NCBI GenBank assembly: GCA_000611775.1
Contig: KK106982.1
Coordinates: 620,001 to 684,000 of the forward strand
Direction of reading: 5' to 3'
Length of the DNA: 64,000 nt
From: Umbilicaria muhlenbergii
Lineage: Eukaryota > Ascomycota > Lecanoromycetes > Umbilicariales > Umbilicariaceae
Under the pieces are notes generated by a model that had not been told where the DNA came from, did not search any database, and saw only the letters and a program-made list of their open reading frames with translations. Shown in pieces: positions 1 through 11,087 of this stretch (within the stretch, counting starts at the first letter, position 1; each line of letters starts with the position of its first letter). Made by a program: the position numbers and the translations under genes.

Positions 1-2
1 AA

Positions 3-509
3 CCCGGCGAATCAGTCGCCAGCGTCGTGGGCCGAGTCACAGATCGGCTGCACGAGCTGGGGAGACGGTATCGCGAGAAGTGGCTGCTTCGTCAGAGTAT
101 TGAGGAGAGCGAGGCGGAGAGTTTGCGCTCGCCTCATTATGGGGAAGTCACTATGCCGGAAGAGGAGCTGGAGGCGGATCTCCCTTCCAACGAAGGCATC
201 CTCATCGAAGATGAAGTCGGCGAAGAATACTCCCACGACTTACCCACTTTGTACGGCATCGTCATCAAACACACCGTCGTCGCAATCGTCACCTATGACG
301 TCTGCGTGCCCGGGCAAGAGGTCAGGAGTATTGCCATCTTCGACTTCGGCAAGCCAGATCAGGACGTGTGGAATGGTCTTGCCGTGGCGATCTTGGTGAT
401 TATTTGCCGGAACTACTTGATGGATTTGGCGGCGGAGGAGGAGGCGGAGAGGCAGAGTGGAGGGACGACGACGGAAGAGGGGGAGGATGAGGAGGATGAG
501 GATGCTTGA
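3..509 (+). CDS. 3' end of an unknown protein gene, cut by the window edge
   Basis: The frame is open from the first bases and ends at a TGA at 507-509, so this is the C-terminal part of a longer protein; a start at GTG 27 is not credible in a fungus. About 168 residues are visible. There is a charged N-terminal stretch rich in Glu and Arg, then a hydrophobic beta-like core (GIVIKHTVVAIVTYDVCVPG near residues 75-95), then a short helix-like segment ending NYLMDL, then a very acidic tail of Glu, Asp and Thr. I recognise no named domain. Codon use and the conserved-looking core make it likely to be real. The acidic tail could be a disordered binding region, but that is inference. Confidence 0.6.
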   Translation, partial: PGESVASVVGRVTDRLHELGRRYREKWLLRQSIEESEAESLRSPHYGEVTMPEEELEADLPSNEGILIEDEVGEEYSHDLPTLYGIVIKHTVVAIVTYDVCVPGQEVRSIAIFDFGKPDQDVWNGLAVAILVIICRNYLMDLAAEEEAERQSGGTTTEEGEDEEDEDA

Positions 510-901
510 GGGGAGCTTGGGGGCGGATTGAGGGCTGTGGGAATGTTGGGGGATCTTCGAGGATTTAGCTGGGCTTGAGCAGGGTGGATGGTAGTGTTTT
601 CGGTGGTTTGAAGTATCTATGCTGTTTAAATACCCCCTTGAGCAAGGCCCAGGCAGGCAGGGATCTCACTGTTGAGATGCATGTGTTACGGTGTTCAATC
701 CAGCCAGCAATGCTAATAAAATTAAGTTAATATGTCAAACATGCAAAAGTCATCACTATAGCAAATTAAACTGACATGTCAAACATGCAAGAAGCTATTT
801 GATTCAAGAGCTTTGCCAAATTCAAGAGCTCCGCCCAAAAACTTTCCGCTATCTAGCGACCCACTAAAACAATCCGGTTCCCAACGTCAAAACAAAAAAC
901 C
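510..901. other. Intergenic spacer
   Basis: No gene seen. A 13-base motif, gtcaaacatgcaa, occurs twice about 45 bp apart (near 735 and 778), and a short motif attcaagagct also occurs twice near 802-830. It probably contains the 3' untranslated region of the gene ending at 509. Confidence 0.5.
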
Positions 902-908
902 AAAAAAA
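902..908 (-). terminator. RNA polymerase III terminator of tRNA-Gln
   Basis: A run of seven T on the minus strand begins 15 nt past the acceptor 3' end of the tRNA-Gln gene. A T-run like this ends Pol III transcripts. Its position beyond the whole interrupted gene suggests one transcript covers both exons of the T arm. Confidence 0.75.
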
Positions 909-923
909 TAATTCATGAATCGA

Positions 924-1066
924 GGTCTTGCCCGGGTTCGAACCGCTATTACACAGTCAGCATTTCCCGTCCGGATACGAGAGGGCTTGAGTTTGAGGAG
1001 TGCTAACGGGTCGCCGGAACATTTTGATTTCAAAATCCGGAGTGATAACCACTACACTACAAAACC
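924..1066 (-). tRNA. tRNA-Gln (anticodon TTG) with two introns
   Basis: Read on the minus strand, the gene starts GGTTTTG at 1066 and ends CAAGACC at 924, a 7 bp acceptor stem with one G-U pair. Next come TA, a D arm (GTGT/TCAC with the 13-22 mismatch also found in yeast tRNA-Gln), and an anticodon stem CCGGA/TCCGG with anticodon TTG. A 10 nt intron follows position 37; its CAAAA pairs with the anticodon loop TTTTG, as in ordinary fungal pre-tRNAs. The T arm is then interrupted by 62 bp (946-1007). Without that insert the variable loop is CGAC and the T arm is CCCGG-TTCGAAC-CCGGG, fully paired. U73, the acceptor sequence and the D loop match the known tRNA-Gln pattern. A pseudogene is possible, but every stem is intact and a TATA-like box and a terminator are present. 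Confidence 0.9.
946..1007 (-). other. GT-AG intron-like insert in the T stem of tRNA-Gln
   Basis: On the minus strand the insert begins GTTAGC and ends GTGTAATAG. A CTGAC branch-site-like motif lies 11 nt before the terminal AG. Length (62 nt), ends and branch distance match ordinary spliceosomal introns of filamentous fungi. It lies between the second and third bases of the 5' strand of the T stem, and taking out exactly GT..AG restores five paired bases and a normal four-base variable loop. Known nuclear tRNA introns sit after position 37, so this place is unusual. That it is removed by the spliceosome is inference. Confidence 0.75.
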
Positions 1067-1086
1067 GGTGTTGAGAGCAGTTTCGA

Positions 1087-1098
1087 CTTATTTAGATA
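1087..1098 (-). promoter_or_regulatory. TATA-like box upstream of tRNA-Gln
   Basis: TATCTAAATAAG on the minus strand ends about 20 nt before the tRNA 5' end. The tRNA-Cys gene in this window has a nearly identical box (TATTTAAATAAG) at a similar distance. Such boxes can help place TFIIIB. Confidence 0.5.
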
Positions 1099-1109
1099 AA
1101 TAAATGAAA

Positions 1110-1905
1110 TTAAGTTTAATTCACTTTTGATCGGAGATGGTCTTGGGGTTTAGGAGTTTGGGAGTTGGGTGTTGAATTTCGCCGATTCGCCGCTGATCAG
1201 ACGTCATTGGAGCAGGGATTCAGGGCAGGAGTTCTAGCGAGAAAGGCAGTCACGTCATGAGTGTACGTACGTTTAGGCTTAGCGAAAAGCTCCTAAACAT
1301 GTATATTAACAGCTCAGAAGCCTCAAGTTTCTGTTTTCTTCCTTATGTTCATTAGTCAATTTTGGATTGATATTTAGCTAGTGCAATAATACAGTTATTT
1401 GGCCTCTAAATAATCGTTCTATACAACATTGGGAAGACGGTGGAGACCCCCGGGGCGGGGGGGGGTTGCGAAAGAATGGCTGGACCGGTGTATAATACTC
1501 TGGTAACTGCAATTTGGGAACATGAACATTGGTTAGAGTATGCATGCGTCTTTGCGGGCTAGGCGGATTTAGAGGTCGAAATAAGTTGTGAGTTACTGAG
1601 GATGGTCCTGGGGGCCTTGGTGGTTCTTCAGCATGATAAGTAGTTGCGTTTATATTGGGCTATCAATCAAGTGGAAATGGCAGAAACCCCATTGTGAAGC
1701 ACACTTGCTTGGGTTGTTCGACTTCGGTGGGCACGCATTACTGGGTTGTGGAGTTATTTGATGCTATTCCAATCATACCGATGGTGACGACATCAACGTG
1801 TCCTTGCGTATGCATAATTGTCTCGCGCTAGGATGACTCCTTTCTGTAACACATATAATATCCGCATTCAAACCCTCCGAGTCCGCTACATCCATGCCAC
1901 AGCTC
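1110..1905. other. Intergenic spacer
   Basis: No gene seen. It holds a G-rich run (1451-1465) and probably the 3' untranslated region of the F-box gene that ends at 1906 on the minus strand. Confidence 0.5.
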
Positions 1906-3975
1906 TCACAACAACCTCCACCCATCCGGTTTAACCAGAGCATTCCACCTCGTCCACCAACAGCCCTGCCACTCCTGCGCAATCTCCTCATCCGTCATCG
2001 GCGTCCTCTTCATCTCCCTAATCCGCTCTCTCAGCACCTCTTCGTTCCTTTCCAACGCCTCCACCCTCGCCGGAGGATCATATAACTCGACTGACCCCGC
2101 TGACATATCCGGCGGCGGTGGCCCAGCTCCTCTGTGCAGCCATTGCATCAACGTCGGCAGTGCTTTATCTCTCGGCGCCTCCCTCCGCCACAGATCGGGC
2201 AGAACGACATGGTAACCCTGATCATGCAGACTGCATGCACACACTTGGTTGATGCTATCTTGCACTCCGTTTTGTCTTCCGTACGGGGCGAAGCGGTTGC
2301 ACCGATGCCTCATGAATTCCATCCTCTTCGGATCCGCGTAGCTAAGATCGAATATGGTGAGTGTGACCTGGCTTGTGTCGACCCTTTTCGAGGTTCCCCA
2401 AACAACGAGCTCCTGCTCGTCACAATTTCGAAACTCCCCGGGATGTTGGATCAGCTCCATGCCTCCAAGCGCGATTGGGGCGTCGTCAAAGTAGGAGGAT
2501 GCGGTATAGCGCATTTTCCTCACAGGACTGGATTCGCAAAGTCCGCCTATCCACCAGCCGAGCGAGGAGACGCGCTTGCCTTGTATGTAGCCAGATTTCA
2601 TATGTGACCAGCTTATACCGTCAGGTGTTTTGTACAAATCGTAATAGTACAATTCGGGCGGCGAATTGGTTATTCTTCCAGTCCATAGTTGCCAGACAAC
2701 AGCTACCCGGAGTAGAGACTCGTGTAGCAGAGACGGAGCCACAACCAAGTTCCTATAGAGACTGCCTAGGTGTGGTGGAGAGAGGATTGCGGAAAAGGCA
2801 ACAGGTTGTGTTCCATCGTACGTATTGAAGTCGGTTTCCAACCTGTTGACGAAACCAGAACCGGACTGAGAAACATCAAACTCAACAATCCAGAGCTCGT
2901 CGGTATCCGAGCGTGTTGCGATATAGTAAGGTCTCTGGGATTTACCGTAATTATCGTGTCCTGAGTTCAAGGCAGGTATGTGCTCCAAAAGACGCCATGG
3001 CTTCTTCGGATTTGGAGGTGCTTCTTGTGTAATGGGTTGGGAGCTTTTCTCTCCCTTCACCAATGACACAGATATTCTCTGGCCATCAGGGGTGTCCAAA
3101 GGGGTCAAAATGAACGGCGAAGATGTGTTCAACCAACCCTGCCGTAATTTGATAGAGAATGGCAGGGAGATTTCTCCAATTTGGACTGTTCCCATCCATG
3201 AACTTCCATGTTCGACTTCGCTCAAATGAACAGCACTCATAACCGCATGGCCGCGAGGACCGGGAATTGAATCAACATACACTGGCTTGCCTGACCGAGA
3301 GATGTGGTAAAATAGCACTGTGCTAGCCTGTGAGCCCGCTTGAGCTGAATCAGTCGAATCACTTACAGCAAATAAGATAAAGCGACTAGTGGAGGAAAAA
3401 CGTGCAGAAGAAAAAGTGTGCTTCAGATGGTCCCAAGAACAAACACCTTTCTCCACTAAAACAAAGTTGGGGAAAGAAAACTCCACATCACAACGTCGAT
3501 AACGTGACCGCCATGAGTCTTCTAGCCGGAGCGTGGTTAGGGCAGAGCATTCATGATCCAGACCTCGGGCCAGCTGCCTAGGATTATCTCGTATTTTGAT
3601 ATAGCTATCCAAGGAGCCAGCGGAACGAACCCTCGCAGATGGGATGCTTTTGGTATGAAGCATTTGAAACACAATATGGTTGCTGCCCATGATTCTGTCC
3701 CACCATCTGTGGCATACGTATCGAGCCGCATCTAAATCAGCCACAGACAAAGATGAAAAGATCATGTCGAAGACCTCCGTAGGCAACTGTATAACACGGT
3801 CTTCAGGTGTTTGTCTAGTAAAAGGATCACCCACGCCATGTCTGACACCCGATTGCCTAAGATACGCGTCTGCTGAAGCAGGATATGTAGTATGAAATCG
3901 ATCTGGAAGCACGAAGAACTCAAATCTGGGAGGTTGTCTCCCAACTGGTGGGTAGATGACACGAAACGAAGACAT
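1906..3975 (-). CDS. F-box protein
   Basis: One uninterrupted frame of 689 residues from the ATG at 3975 to TGA at 1906. The frame runs 29 codons further upstream but has no ATG there, so 3975 is the best start. Residues 61-96 form an F-box: it begins VIQLPTEVFDMIFSSL, continues through a DLDAARYVC segment and ends with the WW pair. F-box proteins bind Skp1 and recruit targets to SCF ubiquitin ligases. The long C-terminal part looks beta-rich with repeated WxxL/LVVxP-type strands and may form a propeller-like substrate domain, as in related fungal F-box proteins, but I see no clean WD40 or Kelch repeat. The C-terminus is charged and includes RIREMKRTPMTDEEIAQEW. The target is unknown. Confidence 0.85.
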   Translation of the reverse strand: MSSFRVIYPPVGRQPPRFEFFVLPDRFHTTYPASADAYLRQSGVRHGVGDPFTRQTPEDRVIQLPTEVFDMIFSSLSVADLDAARYVCHRWWDRIMGSNHIVFQMLHTKSIPSARVRSAGSLDSYIKIRDNPRQLARGLDHECSALTTLRLEDSWRSRYRRCDVEFSFPNFVLVEKGVCSWDHLKHTFSSARFSSTSRFILFAVSDSTDSAQAGSQASTVLFYHISRSGKPVYVDSIPGPRGHAVMSAVHLSEVEHGSSWMGTVQIGEISLPFSIKLRQGWLNTSSPFILTPLDTPDGQRISVSLVKGEKSSQPITQEAPPNPKKPWRLLEHIPALNSGHDNYGKSQRPYYIATRSDTDELWIVEFDVSQSGSGFVNRLETDFNTYDGTQPVAFSAILSPPHLGSLYRNLVVAPSLLHESLLRVAVVWQLWTGRITNSPPELYYYDLYKTPDGISWSHMKSGYIQGKRVSSLGWWIGGLCESSPVRKMRYTASSYFDDAPIALGGMELIQHPGEFRNCDEQELVVWGTSKRVDTSQVTLTIFDLSYADPKRMEFMRHRCNRFAPYGRQNGVQDSINQVCACSLHDQGYHVVLPDLWRREAPRDKALPTLMQWLHRGAGPPPPDMSAGSVELYDPPARVEALERNEEVLRERIREMKRTPMTDEEIAQEWQGCWWTRWNALVKPDGWRLL

Positions 3976-6900
3976 AGGGCGCGAAGGCAATGTAGCAATA
4001 TGGGAGAGGTAAACAGACACAACAACAGCTGCTGTTCTGGTGCGATCACATTGTAATGGCAAACAATCGATAACTGCAAGTTGGAAGGCTTTGAGAATTC
4101 AGGATCGCAGGTTGGTAATCAAAAGGCCAGATGGCTTTTGCAGTGAACGCGCCATTGGGATGAGGACCAAGGCAGCAGTCTTGCTGTACTCGTACCGCTC
4201 ACGTTTCATGCTAACATGCGCCCAAGCGATGTTCTTTCAGGCTTCGTTTTGACAAGCCTAGTTCAGGCTTCCACAACTCAACCTCAACCCATCCACGCCA
4301 GTGTTCAGGGAAAGGAAAGTCCCAAGGACCAAGTACTTCATATTGTTGCCGATCTTTGTTGAGGGTAAGTGGTGCGCTTATGGTTACCGAAAGCCCACAG
4401 ATCTACCTAGGTAGATAAAAGATTTCGCTAAAGAGTGTCAATTACGGACAATTGCTGGATAGCGCAGTGGCAAGATTCGCATCATCGCGTATACGGAGAC
4501 TAAGTACGGGAATAACAATCCCACGGCGCAGATTGCTCAACCAACATGTCCAGACTTGCTACTCTTCCTAGTGTGGCTGAGGTGGCGGGCGCAGGCTTGG
4601 GTTTCTCTGGTAGCGAACGTCAGAACCGCACGCCTTTGTTCCAATTTCCAACATATGACAAGCCTCATTCACAAAACTCGAATCGTATGAGCACTTCAAA
4701 AGCCGGAGCACACTTTCCATTCTTGAAGAGCCTCATCTGAGGAGTCCTGGAAGGGATGCAACAGCGATTCTTGCGCATGGAGAAACTGCAAATTCGACAA
4801 CTCACCTCATGCCACAAACATGCAGGAACTCTCCTACGAGAGCTTAGCCTTGAGGTCCCTGACTCAGTAGCTACTGCCAGTCCTCCAGAACCGGTCATTT
4901 CTGACTAGCCTGATCTTGTACTCGTACGGAGTAGCCCTCCTTTGGCCGGAAGTTTGGTACGATCGCGATCCAGGTTTGCACACCTCCAGGCCCCTAGCAA
5001 GGCCCTGAACGGTGTCATGGATGGAGCGCTACTACAAATGCATGTTAAAGGATGTGGTCCTGTTTAAATGACAGCCAGCGGCGTGTAAGCTACCTACTAG
5101 ACAGACTCATTTTATGAGACCTGAAGAGATCAGAACCCTGCTACGTTGCAGGTGCTCAAGAGCTGACAAGCCTTGTCAATTGACAGCTTATTCAAGCAAC
5201 GATGAGATACGACAGAGGGCCTCTACGTCGTTGTTTCGACACTCTCTGTGAAGCAATCGAACAAGTCATATGAACACTATGCAAAGGCGCGTTGAATCGA
5301 ACCGAGGCGCCCCACATTATGATGAGGTAAAACATAAACTGGAGGCCGCTAGCTACTAGTCTCTGGCTGCCTTATAGACGGGACCAAGGATGTTGATCCC
5401 GAGATGCTGGGTTCCCCCTCTGCTCCAGGAACCTGATACCAAGCTCACGGTAGGTTGGCGCTTCAAGGTTCGCACATCGCGGCATTATTGTCATCGAGTC
5501 ATATTTATCTTGAGAGGCACGGTCTTCAGAACGAAATTCACCGCTTATGGCTCATCTCGGAACTGACTTTGCCATGAAACAGTGCAAGCAACTAGCATCA
5601 GGTCAGCTGCAGATACTTGTCGGGGGAGAATTGGCAACAGCTTACGGGAGTCTAAATCATCAATGGAAGTGATGAAGTTGAATCAAGATAAAAGTGCTAG
5701 GCACCTAAGGTACACACCTAGTTATGGGGATAGTCGCTACTGCACGACTACCGGCGGAAAGGATTCGTGTTCCCAATTCTCAGTCCCCAGTAATCGTTAA
5801 GGGAGCCAAAACCATGGAGCCAGGTAAATTCAGTGGAGCCTGCAGGCTGCAGAATGCAGCATCCTACAAGGCTGCCCGCCCAAGCGATTGTTGAGAATAT
5901 CCCTATCAGGTATGACAAGTTACTCTTGCACATCTTCGAGGGAGTTGTACAGACGCCAAAGCGTCGGAAAGCGATCAACACCCCGCCTACCGATCAGCAG
6001 CCTAACGTCCTATTCTCTTGTTGTTACTTTAATTTTAGCCACGTCGAATAATCTGTCGCTAACAGCGATGGTTCGAGTTTGGAGACATACATACTCGTAA
6101 AAGAATCGGACGTAAGTCATGCATGGAGAGAGAACCCCCAGGCAAATCTCCTAGCGAGCTGTTGCGAAGTTCAGTATCGCTTACAAGTGGCAACCTCCAG
6201 CTGGTGCCCTTTCTGATATCACAACAGCGAAAGCGATATATCCAAGTCCTTGAAAGGGAAGTGGAACAGATCCGCCGCTTCTACTATCGCTGTGTTTACT
6301 GGTCCTAGATATCTGCCTTGATTCTTGAGTGGTTGAGGGGCCTCTCAGCTGAGGGCTGGCAGTCCTCTCTCTATGCATGACTTATATCCGATGCTCTTAC
6401 CAAAGGCACTCGCCGACTCGTACAGTCGTACACCGAGGGCACGTCCCCTGCACTTCAGCCAGCCGGGACTGTCAGACTGAGTTTTGGGGTTGGCGGTAGC
6501 TTTGTCATTGGCTGCAAACATTCCGAATGATGCAATCAGGAAGAAGGCTTAGCTGCCGTGTGCGCTGTCTGTCGCCTTCATTGACCATGGTCTTTCGTGA
6601 TTGCACATCATCGACAGAGATGCACGTTGGATCCTTGTGCACGAGGTATTATGGTATACGGATGTTGAGCATGCTGCAGCACCAGCCGAGGATGCGATGC
6701 GTTTGCAGGTGGTGCCGGACATGACACCGTAGATCTTTCATATCGCTTCATAAAGCCAGGCGCAGGTGAGATATATCCGGAAGCACGGGGACGCGAAAGG
6801 ACCGAGCTTGGTCCGAGACACATGATACCCCTGGCCTGCGTCTGACTGGAGTCGGGACCCTGGTACGATCGATATTGCCACTAGACAAAGCCAAAAGAAG

Positions 6901-7903
6901 CTACTGTCATGCCGCCAGTGCTAACGAGAATGCCAGCACTCATGATGATGCCAGGATCCTCCATTCAGCACTTCTCGCGTCGGTAAACGCGGAGAGGCCA
7001 CGGCCCCGGACCCAGCAGCAAGCAGTGGAGGGGGCCGGCGTGCCAGGCACTCAGAGTCTAGACTCGCCAGGGTGGTGAAACCCTTGTCCAAGGGTGCGAG
7101 GTCCATGAACCCCATACGCCTACCAACTCGTAGACCCAGCAGCGAAGATGAGGCCGGCTATTACAGCTCGAACACCACTCGAGGAAGTGAGGTTCATCAA
7201 TGAGGATGGGCCAATCCTCCGGATTACACTCCACATACCCCATGTTCCCATCCTGCCATATTCTTGTTCCCGTGCACGCCGTGTTCCCCATATCCCAAGC
7301 TCCTAAGTTGAAAATAGTCGAGAGCTAGTGGGACTGCTAGAGCAACTCTATCTTTTCAAGATTTCCACCAGTCTGGCCTACTGACCCGGCGGCTCGAAGC
7401 GAGCACAGATGCTGCATCCTCCAAAAACCTTCTCTACCCCCAATTGCCTTACCTTCTCCCGACTCCCCATCTCCGCCCCCGTATCACTTGTGAGGGAGGA
7501 TAGTATCAATTACCCACCGAAAGTACACCGTTGTTGGTCGGCTGGTCAGGGCTCGCGGGCTTGAGAGGTCGGACACAGCTGGCTGTCGTCGTTGTTATTT
7601 GATGTTGCAGCGCTTACGGTACTCTCGATCTTCTGAGAATCCTCTGTATTTCTACACCTGAGACCGCTCGTACCGGAACCAGGTTCTGGGAGGATCACCA
7701 CGTGGGTATGGCGTGCATTCTTCGGTAAATTCTACAGAAGCATGGAGAGTTCATACTAACCTGTGTGTAGGATCCGCCGGAGTCGTAATCACAATCCCAA
7801 ACGGCGTTGTAAATAGTATACTGGTTCTTAGGAGACATATTTATTCCCGTCATCGTCCCGGCGAGGCTCTTTTCGAGCTCTCTCTCAGTCGCCTATCGTC
7901 GTC
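3976..7903. other. Gene-poor stretch of 3.9 kb
   Basis: Both strands have only short frames (under about 80 residues) with no recognisable family. Composition is like the neighbouring genes, not AT-rich, so this is not part of the RIP block. I saw no tRNA, terminal repeat or transposase. It likely holds the untranslated regions and promoters of the flanking genes and possibly non-coding RNA. Confidence 0.5.
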
Positions 7904-9171
7904 ATGAGTCGATCAGCTCAAGGTGGATCCGGTCAACCCGAGGACAAGCCCCATGGCTTCTCAAGGTTCATGAGAAGAGCGAGCAAGGTACTGAGACGAG
8001 AGAGTACTAATAGGAGCTCGGTCTATGACACTACAAATGTGCAAGCGGGAGCCAGTGATACCTCTCCGACTGTGTTAGCAGCGCCACCCAGCAGGTACGC
8101 TTACCGAATCGCGTTTGAAATACCTAATTCTCCAACAAACGACTCACGGTTGTACATCAGTGCTCCTTTACCCAGTTTCGATCAGCCTGCCGTGGTCGGG
8201 ATTCGTCCATCTGTCCCAGCCGCCATCTCGCAGTCGATCAGGGATATCAACAAGTCCTACAACACCACAGCTTACCGGAATGCATCAAACACAGGAGTCA
8301 CCAGTGAGATGCAGCAGGAAAGAGCACGTGCACTCTTCGCCAAGTATGGCTTGACACTGGGACCTGGCGATTGGACTCCGCCCTCAAGAAGCAATGTCGA
8401 GAGGGTGGAGAAGCCGATCCGCATGCGCGTGCACCGTCATTGTCACCAATGTCAGACTACCTTTGGTCGTGACAAGGTCTGCTCCAATTGCCACCATATC
8501 CGTTGCACGAAATGTCCGAGATTCCCGACAAGGAAGAAGAGGAAGGCCCCGGAGGTGGAAAGCTCGGCTGCAGGCACAGGCCCGGGCGCCGGTCCAGGTT
8601 TAGGCGGCGGTCTTCTCGCTGTGGACATGAACAGTCAGAGCAAGACCAGTGGGGTGCCATTGACCATGCCCGGACGTAACCCTGGGAAGGAGCTTGTCCG
8701 ACGCGTGCCGCTGCAACGAGTCCGAAGAATATGCCACAGGTGTGAAAGCGTGTTCCAGGGCAAAGACCAAGCGTGCTTAAACTGCAGCCATGAGCGCTGT
8801 CCGAAATGCCCTCGCGATCCGTCAGTTGCCCATCAGTTCCTTCAAATACGAACGAAGCAAAGCTAACCACCAGCAGACCTAAACTCAACAAGTACCCCCG
8901 AGGCTATCCAGGCGACGTAGAAGAAACGTTTCCACTCGCCGAGCGGTATTTCAGACCCATCCGGACCCGGTTCAGATACCAATGCCATTCTTGCTCGACC
9001 GTGTTCAAAGAGCACGAGAATATATGTGGTTCTTGCGGACACGAGCGCTGTGCGGAATGTCTCCGTTATCCACCAAAAAAAACAAAAATGCAGCCGGTTG
9101 AGGCGTTGATGGATAGTGTTTCCCAGAAGCTGGCGGCCGTGGATATTACCTCCCAGGCTTTGGCCGTATGA
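7904..9171 (+). CDS. Protein with three six-cysteine zinc-knuckle-like repeats
   Basis: Two exons, 7904-8820 and 8877-9171, joined across a 56 bp intron (8821-8876; GTCAGT donor, GCTAAC branch site, CAG acceptor) give 403 residues. A second acceptor at 8873 would add one residue. The N-terminal 170 residues are basic then Ser/Pro-rich. Three repeats follow near residues 180-204, 277-302 and 342-367, each of the form C-x2-C-x9/10-C-x2-C-x4-C-x2-C with a conserved H and R before the fifth Cys (for example CSNCHHIRCTKC). Each is followed by PR-x-P or a similar proline motif. The third repeat is only in frame after the intron is removed, which supports the gene model. The cysteines suggest two linked zinc sites per repeat. 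Such repeats occur in uncharacterised fungal proteins; no function can be assigned. Confidence 0.82.
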
Positions 9172-9293
9172 CTAGAAGAGACTCGTCGAGTCAGATAAGG
9201 CGGCCTGGAATGGCTTCTCAGTCTTTTTATAGCGTATTATTGATTCCCCCATCAGTCTTTGAGCGATCTTCGCATTCTCTACTTCATCGAAAA

Positions 9294-9385
9294 GGGCTGG
9301 TCGTTGGAAAGTGTTTGTCATCGGAAAAGTTTGGTCATCGGGAAGGGTTGGTCATCAAAAAGGGCTGGTCATTAAAAAGGGCTGG
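9294..9385 (+). repeat. Degenerate tandem repeat, about 17 bp unit
   Basis: Roughly five units of the form gggctggtcattaaaaa, each drifting by a few bases, lie just downstream of the six-cysteine protein gene. They could be in its 3' untranslated region. No known function. Confidence 0.7.
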
Positions 9386-11087
9386 GAAAACCCCCATCTT
9401 TTCCTTTCGAGACTACAAATCAGGACAGACGATCTATAACGAATCTACTCCACCATTCCTTCAATCTCAATATTCCCCCAAGCCTCAGATGCGTCCTCGT
9501 TGATAGCTATGGCCCAAGACTGGACTGTGAGTATCTTGATTAGCTCAGGTGAGGCACCCAAGGACCGGCAGGCACCCGTCCCAAGTGCCGGACTTATGGG
9601 CCTGGCCAGACCTGGAGTAGGTATCGACGACCCCATCGAACCGCTCAGATCCACGTGCCCCCGTCACCCTCTTGGCACGTTCCCAGACGCCCGCTTCCCC
9701 CTCCACTTCCCCCTCCACTTCCATTGGGCATTGGTACGGTAAACATCACTGCATCTACATACCATTACCTCTACATCATGCGAGTCGGGTGATATACACG
9801 GAAAATGTCCCCAGATCTCGCCCCGCAAGCCTATTGGCCCCCTTCGGGTTAGCCCGGGGAATACTGCCGGTGTTTCTTCGACATTTCGTGCACAGCCCTT
9901 CCAGGCTTTCATTCCCAACTTCTCGATTCGTTAGTTTGGTGGTCTGTACTGTTGCACAAGGACTACCTTCATCATTCTCTGCGGGCCTGCTTTCGGCGTC
10001 TCTCGCTTGGCTGGGGCTGAGGCGAAGCCGGCTCGGTCCGCGCTGGACGACTGGGGTGCCTGCGAGCTGCATGTGCCGTGGGTCGCGAATCGCGAATCGC
10101 GAATCGCTGTGCGCCCAGGGCATGGCAGGGATGGCGTTTGGAGGGTGTGCGACTGCGACAAGCCGGGCGTGGACGGAATCGAACAGGGACGGTGGGACTG
10201 CAAAAGTATCGGTCCGCGTGGTGATTGGTTGGGACTCAGTCCACCTGCACTCCTGCGTTGGCGAATCATGGAGTCAAGCACGATACTGCGTGTCTCGGAT
10301 TGGTATACTTGGGGGTTGCGGTCAGGCAGGTCTGCATGCTGGTTGTGGGGCTCGGCGGGCGGGAAGGGGGGTGGTGCGTCCGAGACGAGAGGGCCTTGTT
10401 GATGGGGATTCAGTTGCCTTGTTTACGGACAGGCATTGAGGATGCCTGGTTGACAGAACGGGATCGAATTGCCTGGTTTAGAGAAGGAGAGAAATGCCTT
10501 GGGTTGGAGAGTTCATGCATCGTGCGACCGGTTGGGGAAAATATCCCGCTGAGATGGGGCGGATGGGGGGGAGTGCGAAAACGTTCGTCTTGGAAAGGGT
10601 GGCCGGTAATGCAACGGCTATCACAACCGCTGCGGTTCCCTTTCTTCCTGTTCGCCATGGGAATTGAGGGTGGGGAGGCGCCGAGCTCGGGCGCGATGGA
10701 CGAGTTTTCAGTGGTAGTTCTTCGCCGGCGGGCCTCCCGACGACGTCACGACCAAGATGGGATTCAGAGGAAATTTGGATTGTAGAGATGGTGGAAGCGG
10801 TGGATGTTTACCATATCTGCTTCTGGAATTGACTTGGGGTGTTCTTTGCTGCTGTAGTATTGAGAGGGTACCCAGCCTGAGACTGTGACTAGATTTGTGC
10901 ATACCTACGCCCGGATGATCAAATGATCTGGGAATGTGAGACTGAGCGCCGGTTGAGCTTGCGCTGTATGATAATTGTACGAGAGAAAGTTGAGTAAATC
11001 TTCACTTCCATTCGTGTTTCCTACACGATGCCTTTTCGGGACATCACCGAATTCCTCGTCGACTGCCATTTTGCGATTTTGAATATC
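9386..11087. other. Intergenic GC-rich stretch
   Basis: Long overlapping open frames occur on both strands here (up to 255 codons) but their translations are low-complexity and unlike any family. They are best explained by high GC and few stops. It holds CT-rich repeats (9698-9722) and three tandem copies of gcgaatc (about 10085-10107). I call no gene. Confidence 0.5.

Noticed and set aside
924-1066. Two overlapping different tRNA genes instead of one interrupted gene
   Set aside because: The 62 bp insert alone does not fold as a tRNA with acceptor and T arms, while the outer parts form one complete tRNA-Gln.
915-1103. A 62-codon plus-strand frame over the tRNA-Gln locus
   Set aside because: It is the antisense reading of the tRNA gene and its intron.
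1894-3229. Several plus-strand frames over the F-box gene
   Set aside because: They are shadows of the minus-strand gene, whose translation has the F-box motif and a single long frame.
9672-10785. Long overlapping open frames (255 and 186 codons)
   Set aside because: High-GC DNA with open frames on both strands; translations are low-complexity with no conserved segment and no introns that would extend them.
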